Assembly (NCBI GenBank): GCA_037178675.1
Contig: JAYMGJ010000229.1
Coordinates: 1-32,997 of the forward strand
Direction: 5' to 3'
Source of the DNA: Scleroderma bovista
Lineage: Eukaryota; Basidiomycota; Agaricomycetes; Boletales; Sclerodermataceae
DNA length: 32,997 nucleotides
Shown here piece by piece: positions 9,605-20,400 of this stretch. The position numbers were made by a program, and so were the translations under genes. Position 1 is the stretch's first letter, and the number at the start of each line of letters is the position of its first letter. The notes beneath the pieces were generated by a model. That model had not been told where the DNA came from. It ran no database searches and saw nothing but the letters and a program-made list of their open reading frames with translations.

Positions 9605-10740
9605 CTACTCAGCCGCCAGCTCAAGCTTTATCTTGGCGATAGCTGCAGCGGGATTGAGGCCCTTTGGACACGTGCGTGCACCTGGACATTGACCAAAATG
9701 AATACAATATAATGGAGAAAAGAGAGGGTCAGAGTACGCACAGTTGAAGATCGTGTGGCAGCGGTACATGCTCATCTCGTTCTGGAGAACCTCCTTGCGT
9801 TGAGCGCCGTATGCATCCTACGTCAAAATGGATTAGTCTCCGGGTACAGTCACAATAAACGGAGCATATAGGTACTCTCGAATCCGCCATCCACCTATAT
9901 GCTTGCATCAACGTGGCAGGACCGAGGTACTCATCCTGGTTCCACCAGTACGACGGGCACGATGTTGAACAACATGCACAAAGGATGCACTCGTAAAGGC
10001 CGTCGAGCTTCTTGCGATCCTCGGGACTCTGCAGGAACTCGCCCTGTGCAGGTGGATTGTCGTTTTGCAGGTACGGCTTGATGGATTTGTATTGCTTGTA
10101 GAAAAGCGTGAGATCCGGAACAAGATCTTTCACGATGTACACTGCAGTATGTGTGTATTATGTCGAGCAGGGGAGGTGGGTGTTAGAGCGGAGATGGGGA
10201 ATGGGAATGGCGGGTGGCCTACTATGCGGGAGTGGGTAAATCTTGGCGTCTTTGCTGGAATCCCTGTCGATGCGACACAAGCATGCAAGCGTGTTCTGTC
10301 CGTTGATATTCATCGCGCAGGAGCCACAGATACCCTCCCTACAGGAGCGGCGAAAAGTGAGGGTAGAGTCAACTTCATTTTTAATTTTGATGAGTGCGTC
10401 CAGGATCTAGTAGTGTGAATAAACAAGAGTAACAGGTGGAGCAAGAGGTACGTACCATAGGTCCCGTCTGGTTGAGATCAATGGTGTAGGACTGCAATGT
10501 AGGCTGCTTGTCCGGCTCATCGGGGTTCTGGATTGTCTCGTAGTCAGCAAGACTTCCGAGACGGAGCATCTATGTACTACTGACCCAACGATAAATCTTG
10601 AATTCCTTGTTTAATACTGGTTTCTCTGTAGGGACAGCTTGAAATCTTGAGGCGGACAGAGTAAACGACCGCAAAGAACAGCGTAGTGCGTGCGCGCTGG
10701 AAGTCACAAGGACAGAAGACCTTGTCAAAAGTGCGAGCAT
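9605..10740 (-). CDS. sdhB: Succinate dehydrogenase iron-sulfur subunit, mitochondrial (276 aa)
   Basis: Subunit B of complex II passes electrons from succinate oxidation (FAD subunit) to ubiquinone at the inner mitochondrial membrane. The exons (minus) are 10585-10740, 10456-10527, 10223-10406, 9876-10141, 9742-9817 and 9605-9681, total 831 nt. The N-terminus [20 protein letters not shown], rich in Arg and Ser, is a mitochondrial presequence. Cluster ligands are all present: [2Fe-2S] C98/C103/C106/C118 ([15 protein letters not shown]); [4Fe-4S] C189/C192/C195 (CILCACC) closed by C256; and [3Fe-4S] C199, C246, C252. The histidine of YRCHTIFNC (H247) and the prolines and asparagine of CPSYWWN, positions where fungicide (SDHI) resistance changes arise in other fungi, are in the sensitive form. 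The one oddity is CARTCPK where CTRTCPK is usual. This is a single-copy type core gene. Confidence 0.97.
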
Positions 10741-11144
10741 GGCGGGTTACCCTTCTAGAGGAACGACTATCTTCTGAGTCTGGCTTAGGGAGGTTACCTA
10801 GCAAGACTCGCGGGCGGTCGGTTCCCGCCGGACCGACTAGAAAGTTGCATATGATTTCTAGTACTCAAGTCCTGCCACCCGATCTGATGACTCTCCGCTC
10901 ACTCTTTTTCTCCTTGCATACCTACGCAATCGTCACACCAACTACAACGGCTGTCCAACAATGAAGACACGGCGATCGCCCAGGATTGCAAATCTACGCT
11001 GATGGAGGTTGTGCATTTCATCACTTTGGACGGGTTGAAAGCGACCTCCACGCAGGTAACCCAATCCGAGGAACCGGTGAGAGACCTCCGAATATGTGTA
11101 CGTCGAGCTCCTCGTTGCACCCAGTTCTTTATTGCCCAACCATC
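10741..11144. promoter_or_regulatory. Shared divergent promoter region, SDHB and small secreted protein gene
   Basis: About 400 bp separates the SDHB start (minus) from the secreted-protein start (plus), so both promoters must lie here. The SDHB side is GC-rich (a GC block at about 10808-10840). The stretch before the plus gene has TTCTTTATTGCCC at about 11125-11137. No TATA box is convincing. Open frames in this interval overlap SDHB exon 1 antisense and are ignored. Confidence 0.4.
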
Positions 11145-11443
11145 ATGCTCTTCGTTCCAACCGCCCTTGCATGGTTACTTTGGGCCGCTCAATCGGAGGC
11201 TGTCGTCATCAGGGACTCGTCAATCTGTCCAACACCAAATTGTTCATTAGCTCTTGTGAATCAACTTGTAGGGAAAACAAGTTATTTGTGAGTGGACACT
11301 AACCCTTGCAATGCACCGCCACTGATACATTGTTGACCAGGTTCGATGACACCACTACCAAGTGTCATGACTCTCAGAGAGGCAGCATGTACTTATGCAC
11401 GTTCACCAGTGGTGTTCGTTCGGGCGCGTCGGCCAACATCTGA
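11145..11443 (+). CDS. Small secreted cysteine-containing protein, 81 aa
   Basis: The function is unknown. Two exons, 11145-11287 and 11341-11443, are joined by a clean intron (GTGAGT...CACTAAC...CCAG, 53 nt), 246 nt in total. The N-terminus MLFVPTALAWLLWAAQSEA is a clear signal peptide. The mature part of about 62 residues has four cysteines (28, 33, 56, 67) and a short CTFTSGVRSGASAN end that resembles small secreted proteins common in mushrooms (family impression, not a named domain). The gene is transcribed divergently from SDHB and converges with the secreted-protein gene at 11918-12306. The downstream stretch 11455-11640 is open in another frame and cysteine-rich (CSTCGTF, DCCPSGSGCW), so a further 3' exon or a decayed longer form cannot be excluded. 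Confidence 0.6.
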
Positions 11444-11917
11444 ACATATTTAGGCCGACTTTTCCTTCTACTATGGTGATTTTGAAGAAGGCCGAGGATG
11501 GTCCTCAAGTTCAATGTAGTACGTGTGGAACATTTATGGAAGGTAACGGATTACGGAGGGATTGCTGCCCTTCTGGTTCCGGTTGTTGGACAAGAGCATT
11601 AGCCAGAACATGTCGTCTAACCCTTGTACATATGCATGGCACGTATGCATTCTTTTGAAACAGAAAAATAAAATACCATGCCTCAAGGCCACTAGGTAGA
11701 TAGCCGCATCCGAGTGGATACCCCGCACGCAGGATGGTGACAAGTTCGGTGTGATAGATGGAATCTCCCATGACATGCCAAGCAAGGCATTTCGATTTCC
11801 ACACTGCTGATAGATCATCCAACGGAATTAACTCTCTAAACCTAGGTCCAAACAGCAACAGCCCTACTATGCATTATAACTTGACCCATTTCTACTGTAA
11901 CTCTCCATTTATGAGTC
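11444..11917. other. Convergent intergenic region, possible extra exon material
   Basis: This interval lies between two convergent small-secreted-protein genes. It includes the open cysteine-rich stretch at about 11500-11640 (plus), preceded by ATATTTAG acceptor-like sequence at about 11446-11453. Minus-strand open frames at 11511-11858 have no signal peptide or motif. No other gene is supported. Confidence 0.3.
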
Positions 11918-12306
11918 CTAGTTGCAGGATGACTTCGGTTTTGAATGTCCCTCTTTTCGGTCGCAGCAAAGCCACCCGGAACCATCATATGGTTCGTTGT
12001 AGGGAATCCAAGGTTCCGAGCTAAGACAGGTAAGGTCCAACCGCAACCATCACGACATGGACGTTACCAAATTTCGTTGTGGGCAGAGTAGGTCACGCAG
12101 TCAAAGAAATTGAAGGTATCAGTGAAGCGACAACAAGCAAGGATCTGCAAGGACTCTGTGCAGTCCATTGAAGCTGGCGATACCCCAGTTGTCATCAGCA
12201 TGATGGTTGAGCGAAAAAGGGAAGAGGGAGTACCCATTGGCATTAAATATTGGGCGTTAGTGCAGGCAACGGCTGCAAGGGTAGATACAGTGAGGCCGAG
12301 TCTCAT
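11918..12306 (-). CDS. Small secreted 8-cysteine protein, hydrophobin-like order (113 aa)
   Basis: Two exons, 12068-12306 and 11918-12020, are joined by a 47-nt intron (GTAACG...CTTAG), 342 nt in total, ending in TAG. The N-terminus MRLGLTVSTLAAVACTNAQ is a signal peptide. The mature part has exactly eight cysteines ordered C-CC-C-C-CC-C: 49, 58/59, 70, 80, 98/99 and 112. That is the order in hydrophobins, the surface-active cell wall proteins of fungi. However, the spacings (8, 10, 9, 17, 12) differ: hydrophobins have only about 5-9 residues between the fifth cysteine and the second pair, while this has 17. The segments are also rather polar and aromatic (IPYNEPYDGSGW). It could be a diverged hydrophobin or an unrelated secreted disulfide protein or effector. 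Splice restoration of the last four cysteines in frame supports the model. Confidence 0.65.
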
Positions 12307-13911
12307 CCTGTTCTCCGAATAGGATAGAAGTTATGAGAAGAATCAGCTTTGGGGGAAAGCATTGAGATCATGAGAAAGGGCATTTATAGCGTCCAAGTTT
12401 CCGATGGGTGCAAATGGAGCCAATGAACGAGGGATATTCAAATATGCTTACAAATATCCACACATTCCGACTTCGTAGGAAAACGGGTCAGGATCTAGTT
12501 GTTGGAGCATGTCGGATTCAGTGGACGTGGATACCCCCGAGAGGCCGCACATAAATGGATCGTAGGCCACTGGCTTCTTGTATGCTGGAGAAGTTCTATT
12601 CCAGGAATCCCTTGTCAAATTGGAATTGCATTGCTACCAAGTACTCGCCGGGGCTGCATGACATCAGGTTCAGGTGGATGCACGTAAGTAAGCCCGAATT
12701 CCGTATGGCCGCCAAATGTTGCCCATGGAAAACAACACAACAGGAGGCATCACGATATCTAACTCCTTTGCGAGTGAGCACAACAGATTAAAAACAAAGA
12801 CTCACTGACACGATAAATTTAGGGACCAGGAGGACAATTAATGACCATGATTCGACGAGAGAGTATGACAAACCAGTGAACTGTGGAGGTTGTTCGCGGC
12901 AGCGATTGAATAGGTTGTTAACAGCCAAGAGTAATGAATTCGATGGGATTAGTCTAAGGTGCGAATGGAAATATCTAGCATAGGCGATTCCGAGTGCATC
13001 CAGAATCACAAGGCAAGTGCTCAGTGATCTTGCGAAGTTCGAGATCACCGAGCATGTGCCTGGAGAGGACTGGAACTTGAAGTATTTGCATTAACTTCGA
13101 CTGCTATTTAGAATGTGTCCTGATAATTCATCCGTGTTCTATGGAAAGTGGGCGAACTGCCTTAGGAACCTTCAAGTTGGTCTTGCGGCCTTGGTCACCT
13201 GGGTGTCAGCATACCTGTGAGAGAGGGCCACACTCACAATTGACAGCACATTTCGTCCAGGCAACCTTTTCCATCCAGGACTGTCTTTCTGGTTCTCGTT
13301 CAAAACTCTCGTGCGAAGTTGGCGTGGAATTTAGCCTTGCAACCAGTGGCCATCCCCGAGTCCGCATCTCACGTAATGCAGTCTAAGAGACGCGTTGGAA
13401 TCGGCCGAATTTACTCATCCGTCCAGTTCCAAAGTTTGGACCCAACAACGCGATAGTCTTTTTGTCTCAATCAACGACCGAGGCGCATTCCTGGCTCTTG
13501 CTGTGGTTGCGTAGTACCAATATCAAAGACTTCAAAGCTTCATACCATGTACATATCATTAGCCTGAGGCAAGCGTGCTAATCGCTTTCCCATCTTCCTT
13601 TGCTCACTCCTATGGCACTGCATCTAGAGAGTCTGTGAGTTGCTTATAGTGGTATGAATTCTCTCACTCTCACCCTCACAGGCTCACACTAGCCCGGATC
13701 TGCAATGTGTTTCCAGAATTCTCAGCATCCTGTGGGTCCATCATTGTGTTAAGCCGCCCATAACACCGTGGAATTTCCCGATAGACAAGGATGCCTCGAG
13801 GCGGCAATAGACGCTTTCCCAAAACTATATCAACCCCAGCTTCTGGTCACTGGCCCCACTTCTTTCCATTGTTTCAAACTTGCGTTAAAGTGATATTCCA
13901 ACTCGATTTTC
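12307..13911. other. Long intergenic region, no confident gene
   Basis: No gene is convincing in these 1.6 kb. A minus-strand stretch at about 13200-13387 reads like protein (RTRGWPLVARLNSTPTSHES, then WMEKVAWTKCAVNCE) but has no start, and stops lie on both sides, so it is probably debris. Positions 12920-12990 share two exact blocks with the 3' flank of the kinase gene (28747-28830). A TATATCAA motif at about 13827 could serve the large gene that starts at 13912. Confidence 0.35.
12932..12982 (+). repeat. Dispersed repeat copy A
   Basis: TAATGAATTCGATGGGAT (12932-12949) and ATATCTAGCATA (12971-12982) recur in the same order and orientation, with nearly the same spacing (21 versus 20 nt), at 28765-28814. 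Similarity extends upstream as GTTGTTA...GC.AAGA. Confidence 0.6.
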
Positions 13912-16900
13912 ATGGTCAACAGTCCACATAATGCAGATGTGGATGTTGCGAGGGACAAAACGCTGCAGTACAAGATTACTCATGTATTTTGCCCTTTGCA
14001 ACTTCCAGGCGGAGACGACCACTCGCCTCACAATGATTATGCGCTGTCCGAGGCAGTGTACACCTCTGCTCAAGCATACGCTGAGCATGTCAGTGTCTCA
14101 GCAAAACCTCAATGGAAACACATAGTCAGAATGCTTCGGAATCTGAATGATACGACGGCCTTCGAAGCACTGGATGAGAAGGCTGTCGTTTTTCAATTAC
14201 AGTCTATGAATATAGGAGGCAAGTGATCCGCTTGAACCCGTTCGTTGTCACTAAAGATCATGCTGGCAGATGTCCTCTCGTATTTTGTCCGTGCTCAGAA
14301 TGCGGCGGTCATTTTCAGAAAGCTTTCCAACGAAACCCTGGCAGAGTCCTTTGAGGTTTCACCGTGTGCGAAGGCGGTCATGAGCACACGTGGCAAACTC
14401 GTGTGCTCATATCCAGGTCCTGCCATCGCTGTTCCTAATGAGGCCTTTGGGGACCCCCTCTTCGTCTCAGAGCTGGCACACTTTCTTTGTCAGATGAATG
14501 AGGACACCCTTGACGCAGCACCCACGACGCGCAAGGCGGGCTCAACGATGGTCGAAGAGCGGGACACGGTGCACCCACGATACATCACAGAGTTGCTGAC
14601 TGGTATCTTGCGGGGAGTTGGCAGGCCTGCTGATATCCAACGGATCACCAAGCGCATTGGCGATGACGTTGTATGGAATAACTCTCGACTTCCTTGGCGT
14701 CGGTCCTCGCTATGGTTGATCATCAGAGTTGCTATTCAGACCACGCTCAAGCGCAACGCATTGAACCGAAATATCTACAAGACATTCATGCTGTTCTTCA
14801 TGAATGAACTCGCGCAGAAAGCCCTGCTCCATGACATGTCCAATGACGTGCTTCAGTGGACAGTTGCCAAATTAAGTCGTCGGCTGAAGAAACTGGGCGA
14901 GTCAGCAGCCGAATGGCTCTCGATAACTGTGCTAGCGACTTGCACAAGCATTCGAACTCTCTTGATGCGAGATGGAAACAGGTCCAAGCAATTGACGCAG
15001 TCTCTCCATTTGGGACTCCATCCACCCTTGATTCTCGGCTGATACTCAGCTCTCAATGATCCATAGCAGTCATTATATTAGCAATGCCTTGTCGAGCATT
15101 CATTCCACCCCTCCTTCATCCACGTTCCAACCCGAGAGCCGTGTGCGAGGGACACTGGACGACTTTCTATCTGTCGACGGCAATTTTTTCCAGGTCATGT
15201 ACAAACACGAGCCTTACCTGACACTATACGATGTCGAGAATGAGGTCAGGTTGGGTATCGATGGGTGGGTCGCCGGCATTTCGACACCGGACATCGACGG
15301 AGCTTCGGAGAAGCTGGAACTCCTTGCGGAGGGCTACTCCACAGCCGCCCTACAGAACTTACAAGGGCAACCCAGAGGATATCTCGCGGATGTTTCTCAC
15401 CGTGATCGAGTTATGGATCGGCTTAGACAAGCTCGTTGCGAGACAGATCCCTATGATTCACCGATTACTCCCCTGAGATACCGACTTCTTTACTGGATCG
15501 CCTTCTCGTTCGACACCCTGAAGGTCTCGTGCGGTTACGTTTAGCGTCTCAATACATTCGTGGTCGCCACTTAATGGCCAAGAAAGGCTGGTCTGTCTTC
15601 TCGGACCAAGTAGACGTGAATAGTTTTGCCGTGCGTTATTACAACGAGTCCTCGCAGCTGCAGACGATCATGTCCAGAGTTGTCAGAGACGCGAATTCCT
15701 CCAGGGCAAAGAAAGTCGAGGAATTGCAGGCCTTAAATGCCCTTCATACACAGCTCCAGGAACAGGTGGCGCATGCTAGCCATGCTTACAAACCAACAAA
15801 CGGGAAACATGCCAAGAAGCGTTGTGAAAAGTGCAAGCTCGAGAAAAATGCGAAGGAAATGATGATTGGAGTGCACGAATGGCCGCTTCCGGCAGATTCG
15901 TGTCGTGCTGCCAATGTCGTCTTCGAACTGGAGTGTCCCGTCGCATTTGATATGTGGCGCTCAGCTACCTTCCACCTTCTCGTTGACCTTTGCTCTCCTC
16001 CACGCGAACCCACGCAACCCCACATCGTTCTAGAGCAGTACTCCGGTTTGCATCCATATTATACCAAACGCCCGAAGGACCCGTGTCACACTAGCGTCCA
16101 ATACCAAGCCATTCATGAAATCTCATTACCGGCTAGCTCCCATTCCATGCAACGAAGATCGGGTCTGTGTAAACAGTGGCCTCAACCTCTACTACTTCGA
16201 CACCAACACTTCCATTCAAGTTTCCGATGCCTTCAGTTCTTTGGACATTTCATCCCATTGTTCATATCACCTCTGTCCTGGCCCATATCAGAATATGCAG
16301 ACATATCTCCAAAACACCACGCACACGTCGAATGATGTAATCTGCAGCCAAGCAGACTGCCACAAAGATCTCTCCACCCACGAGTTTATCGCATTTGGGC
16401 ACTTACGTAGTGGCCCCTTCATACAATGGCTGAATATCTTGCGAGAGATTCGAGCCAACACGCTGAGCTTTCGTCACGACGAAGTGCACATGCTCCTCGC
16501 TCAGGCGGCTAGCCAAGTAGGTCCCTGCTCAAATAACGGAGAAATGGATTGGCATCGTGAGCTCGAATGCTTGTCATTTTGTAGGTCGCTCTTGATGGAG
16601 CTGGAAAGCCTCGTAGCGGCAGTGTCCGGTAATTGGCTGGAGGGCATGACGATGAACACTGTCACACTTCTTGTTTGCCGACTCCTTGCGGGCTGGCCCA
16701 ACGTGGAAGACGGAAGAGATATTATCCATCAGGCGTATCAGCTCCTTCGCACCGTTCGTGAAGAGACCTTCTGTTGGGTGCTAGAACTCATGGAAAAACT
16801 TGAGAGCACCGCCAACGAAAACGAGAAGTTGGACCTTCAATCTCGGCTTCGTGATACCGCTGCCATCTGTCGCAGTACTTTCCATATTGGGGAAGTCACG

Positions 16901-17447
16901 GACACAACGCTCCTCAACTCTTCCGGAGACCTGAGATACTATTGTCCTGCGCGATCATTATTCAAGACAATACCCCTGCCAAATTGGACACACTTAGCGA
17001 GATGTCTCGACTACTTATTGAGCGAGATCGTCACTTGTCATGGAAATTGTGGCCCAAGATAAATGATATCATTGAAAAAGGGAACAAGGGCATCGACCTC
17101 GCTGTGAAACGCGTTTGGCCGACATACCGTCAGGGTTCTCACTGGCACAGATGTGGCTCTGCCAGCTGCAGCTGGTTCACCTGCACCACTCTCAAATGCG
17201 CGGGCCAGGAAGCGCAGAAGCTACATCTTGATATCCTCTACGGTTCCCTATTGGTGGATGGGAAGACAGTAGGGAGCTCCCGAACACCATACAGCAGCAT
17301 TCCCATTTCACGACCATCTTCCCCAATGTAAGTATATTCTGTTTGACATGGACCAATTGTTGATTTTTTCACAGAAAATCTTGGATGTCGCCTAGTGATA
17401 TGGCTGGAATGGAATATGGCACTCGTGGCTTGATATCTGGGCACCGT
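13912..17447 (+). pseudogene. 5' part of the giant gene, eight frame breaks
   Basis: This block holds the DUF6606 region. The first exon (13912-14218) ends at a GC donor, G|GCAAGT, and the next begins at 14270 (DVLSYFVRAQNAAV). From there the frame is clean to about 14920. It then hops: losing a base near 14920 (WLS/DNCASDLHKH), losing a T near 15033 (STLD/FSADTQLS), gaining a C near 15347 (YSTAA/YRTYKGNPED), gaining a T near 15463 (MIHR/YSPEIPT), gaining an A near 16066 (HPYYT/NARRTRVTLASNT), losing a C near 16930 (SSGD/PEILLSCAI), losing a G near 17275 (GKTVG/ELPNTIQQH), and shifting near 17388 after KILDV. Each side of each break continues the same family alignment as I remember it. Confidence 0.75.
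14219..14269 (+). other. GC-AG intron in the giant gene
   Basis: The 51-nt intron begins AG|GCAAGT, the classic non-canonical GC donor, and ends GCTGGCAG. Splicing joins NIG to DVLSYFVRAQN and avoids the TGA at 14224-14226. Confidence 0.7.
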
Positions 17448-17498
17448 GTATGTATCTGTACCCAATCAGTGCTGAAGTTCGGCTGAAGAGTTTGTCAG

Positions 17499-20400
17499 GT
17501 TTATTTCCGGATGGCCGGGGATGAACTGATAATACGGGCAAAAGAACAACAATGCGACGACATTCTTGAACTGATTCCCTCGTCGAAATTGGAATCCGAC
17601 CTTCCAACCGTTCTCGTTGAGGACCACGCGCACTGGCTCAATCTTACGACTAGGTCAATCGAAGTTCGTCCACTCGCAGAGATGTGGCAGTCATCGCCAG
17701 ACAATTGGCGCATCCAGTTTGCCCCTGGACGTCATTCTATGAAGAAAGGCCATACGAATCTCCTGGACATTCGCAGTCCAACATGGAAAATGGTATCTAG
17801 TCGCTTGGAACCCCTGGAAATTCCACGAAATCTCGTCATAACACTAACCCCGGGTGGTGACACATCCGAAGTGAGTGTGGAATTACCTCGCTACGGCCTT
17901 GAGTTCTTCATCAACAGCTGTGGTGAACTGGAGTCTCGTAACCTCCGTAATATGGTCTACGATGATACGCAGTCCATGGGAACTCTGTTTGGCCTTGTCA
18001 ACCGGCTTGTATTACGACCCAAGCTCAGTACTGCGGACAGGCAGAGATGCGTGCTGATCCCCGAAGGCGATGTTTCGTTCTCTAGACATGGCCATCATGT
18101 CAGGGTCTTGGTTGATATTCATGGTCCCCCACACCAGCGAATGACCTACCAGGCGTATGTGATTGATACTGACTTGGGCTGCCTCACGGGAAATGTGAGC
18201 CTTACGAACAAGCTTTACCGGGCATATCTGCACGCGCTGTGCAGTAACCCTTGTTCGGTTGACCCTTTGACCAAGAGGACGGGAACGGAGGAAGCACTCT
18301 CTATTCTACGATCTGCTGCCTGCCGATCATTTACAAAGATCGACCCTCGAGCTGCGGGGCTCTTGCATAGCATCGCATCATTGACTACCAAACGAGAATG
18401 GTACCCTCCTCACCTCCAGCATATGCAACGTGTGCATTGGGCATCCCTTCCTGTCGCTTCTCAACATCATGGACTTTATCTCTCCTGTGCGTCAATAGTA
18501 GAAATCCTCCAAAGCCTCCAGCCATTTCTTCATGACGACCATAACTCCTCGTCGCCGGTGGTAGACTTTCCAACAAGGGAAGAACTTCTTCTTCATCGAG
18601 CATCGCTCAGAGCTGCAGCTCTGTATCCTCCAGAGTTTCGTGAACCACTACCGGGCGGTAACCATGATACTACCTATAATGCGCGTGACTTGTTGCAGCC
18701 CGCTAGTGGCGAAGTTCGCGCATATGGTGCTGCCCTTGCCATCTATTCATGGTCTCCGCACAAGCCATTAGTAATTGACATCTACTCCGTATTGGAAAAG
18801 GTGACACAACCAGTGATAGGCACCAAGGGGAAGACAATATCTCTGTGCTATAGTAAAGACTGGTTGAGTCCAAATCTACCAGACGACTGGCTACCAATGT
18901 ATGACAGGTGTCGCCAGAGCAACATGCATCAGCATCGTTTTCAACTCCTATTTTCACTTCCTGCCATGGCATACAGCTCTCCTCATCTCGATGACATCGC
19001 CCACACCCTAGTAGCGTTTGCGGTAGTACCGCAGTTCAAGGACGAAAACCCCCCCGAACACATAAGTTATGTCCTTTCTGATAAATACATGCCAGAAGAA
19101 CAGACGGTGAACACCTTTCTATCATCGTGCACAGTATCATTGAAGGGAAGTTCCAAAAAGTCTACGAAGGAACGGCTCCAAAGAGACGCCACAATGGCAA
19201 CCGCGAAATTGACGATGCAGTGGCCAAGTAGGACTCTACCCCCGTTTGATTTCCTGGATCATTCCTTGTACGACGTTGGAGCATTAATCTCCAAGGTCCG
19301 GAAATTGTTCGCCAGCTGCCACCAGAATTGGGAGTTGAAAATGCACCTGGTTCATGTTCGGCATATCTTGGGTCAAATACCTGAAGTTTCTCCAAAGAAA
19401 TTTTCAGACTATATTTTCACGACTGGAACTGGCCGTTCTCTTCAAACTAGTCACGAAACAACTCTAGTCAACCTATTTGGTCGCCCGCCACCGATATTGC
19501 CCCCAAGCGGGGTGACTCTGCAGATCATCGCAGCACCCATCCAAATTCCCTCTGCGTCGGCCTCAGAAGAGCTACGCCAGCTGATCGATGCAGTCCATCG
19601 AAGGTCTACAGATTCATTCCAATTGAAATATGCCGATGACCTTCACCTGAGCGAGATTCGTAATTCTCTTTGTCGTAACAAATCGTCATCGTTCCCACTG
19701 GCTCTTAAACACCTGGACCTATTTAGGGAGCATTACGCCCACAGCAAGCAGGGATACATGCAGTGTTTAGACATCCTTGCAGACAGCTTAGGCCCCAAAA
19801 CCAAGAACGACTGTGCAGTCAACGAAGCAGGTCAATGGCCCCGCATCACACCAAAGGCTCTCCTCAGCTGCATTGCATCCACATCCAGAAACAAGGTGCC
19901 TCTTCTCTGGCGAGATTGTCTGATATCATTCGCAAAGTTTGGTCTAGAGTATCAACGCGCTCGCCGGATGCTACTCTTGGCCATGCGTCACCAATTCGAG
20001 GATCTGTGCAAAGAGATGGAGAACGCCGGTTGTGATGGATGGGAGGCAGATTCACATCCTGACTGGTTGTTGATTCAAGTAGGTGTCCGAGATCTCCACA
20101 TCTTGCGCCTTGTTAATTCTCAGTTTCTCCTTTCATCAGCTGGAAGGAAATTTCCTTATTCGAGGCATCCAAGCCAACGTTGCTAGTGAGATGATAGCTC
20201 CACGATCCGGTCGAAATACAAGCCTGCAGTTGCATATGGGGGAGGGAAAATCCTCTGTTATCATCCCAATGGCCGCCTCGGCCCTTGCGAATGGCGATCA
20301 GCTCGTCAGAGTTGTAGTTCCCAAGGCCTTAACCACTCAAATGTACCAGCTTCTCGTCGATCGCCTTGGTGGGCTCCCAAACAGACGCATTTATCATTTA

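Noticed and set aside
10686..10964. 92-aa plus-strand open frame across the SDHB start
   Set aside because: Antisense to SDHB exon 1 and its promoter, with no signal peptide or motif.
11918..12306. Firm assignment as a class I or II hydrophobin
   Set aside because: Cysteine order fits but the 17-residue gap before the second CC pair and the short 10-residue gap after the first do not.
13912..17447. Programmed ribosomal frameshifting or very short introns as cause of the frame changes
   Set aside because: Too many sites, shifts in both directions, no slippery heptamers, and the only GT...AG pairs between frames are under 20 nt.
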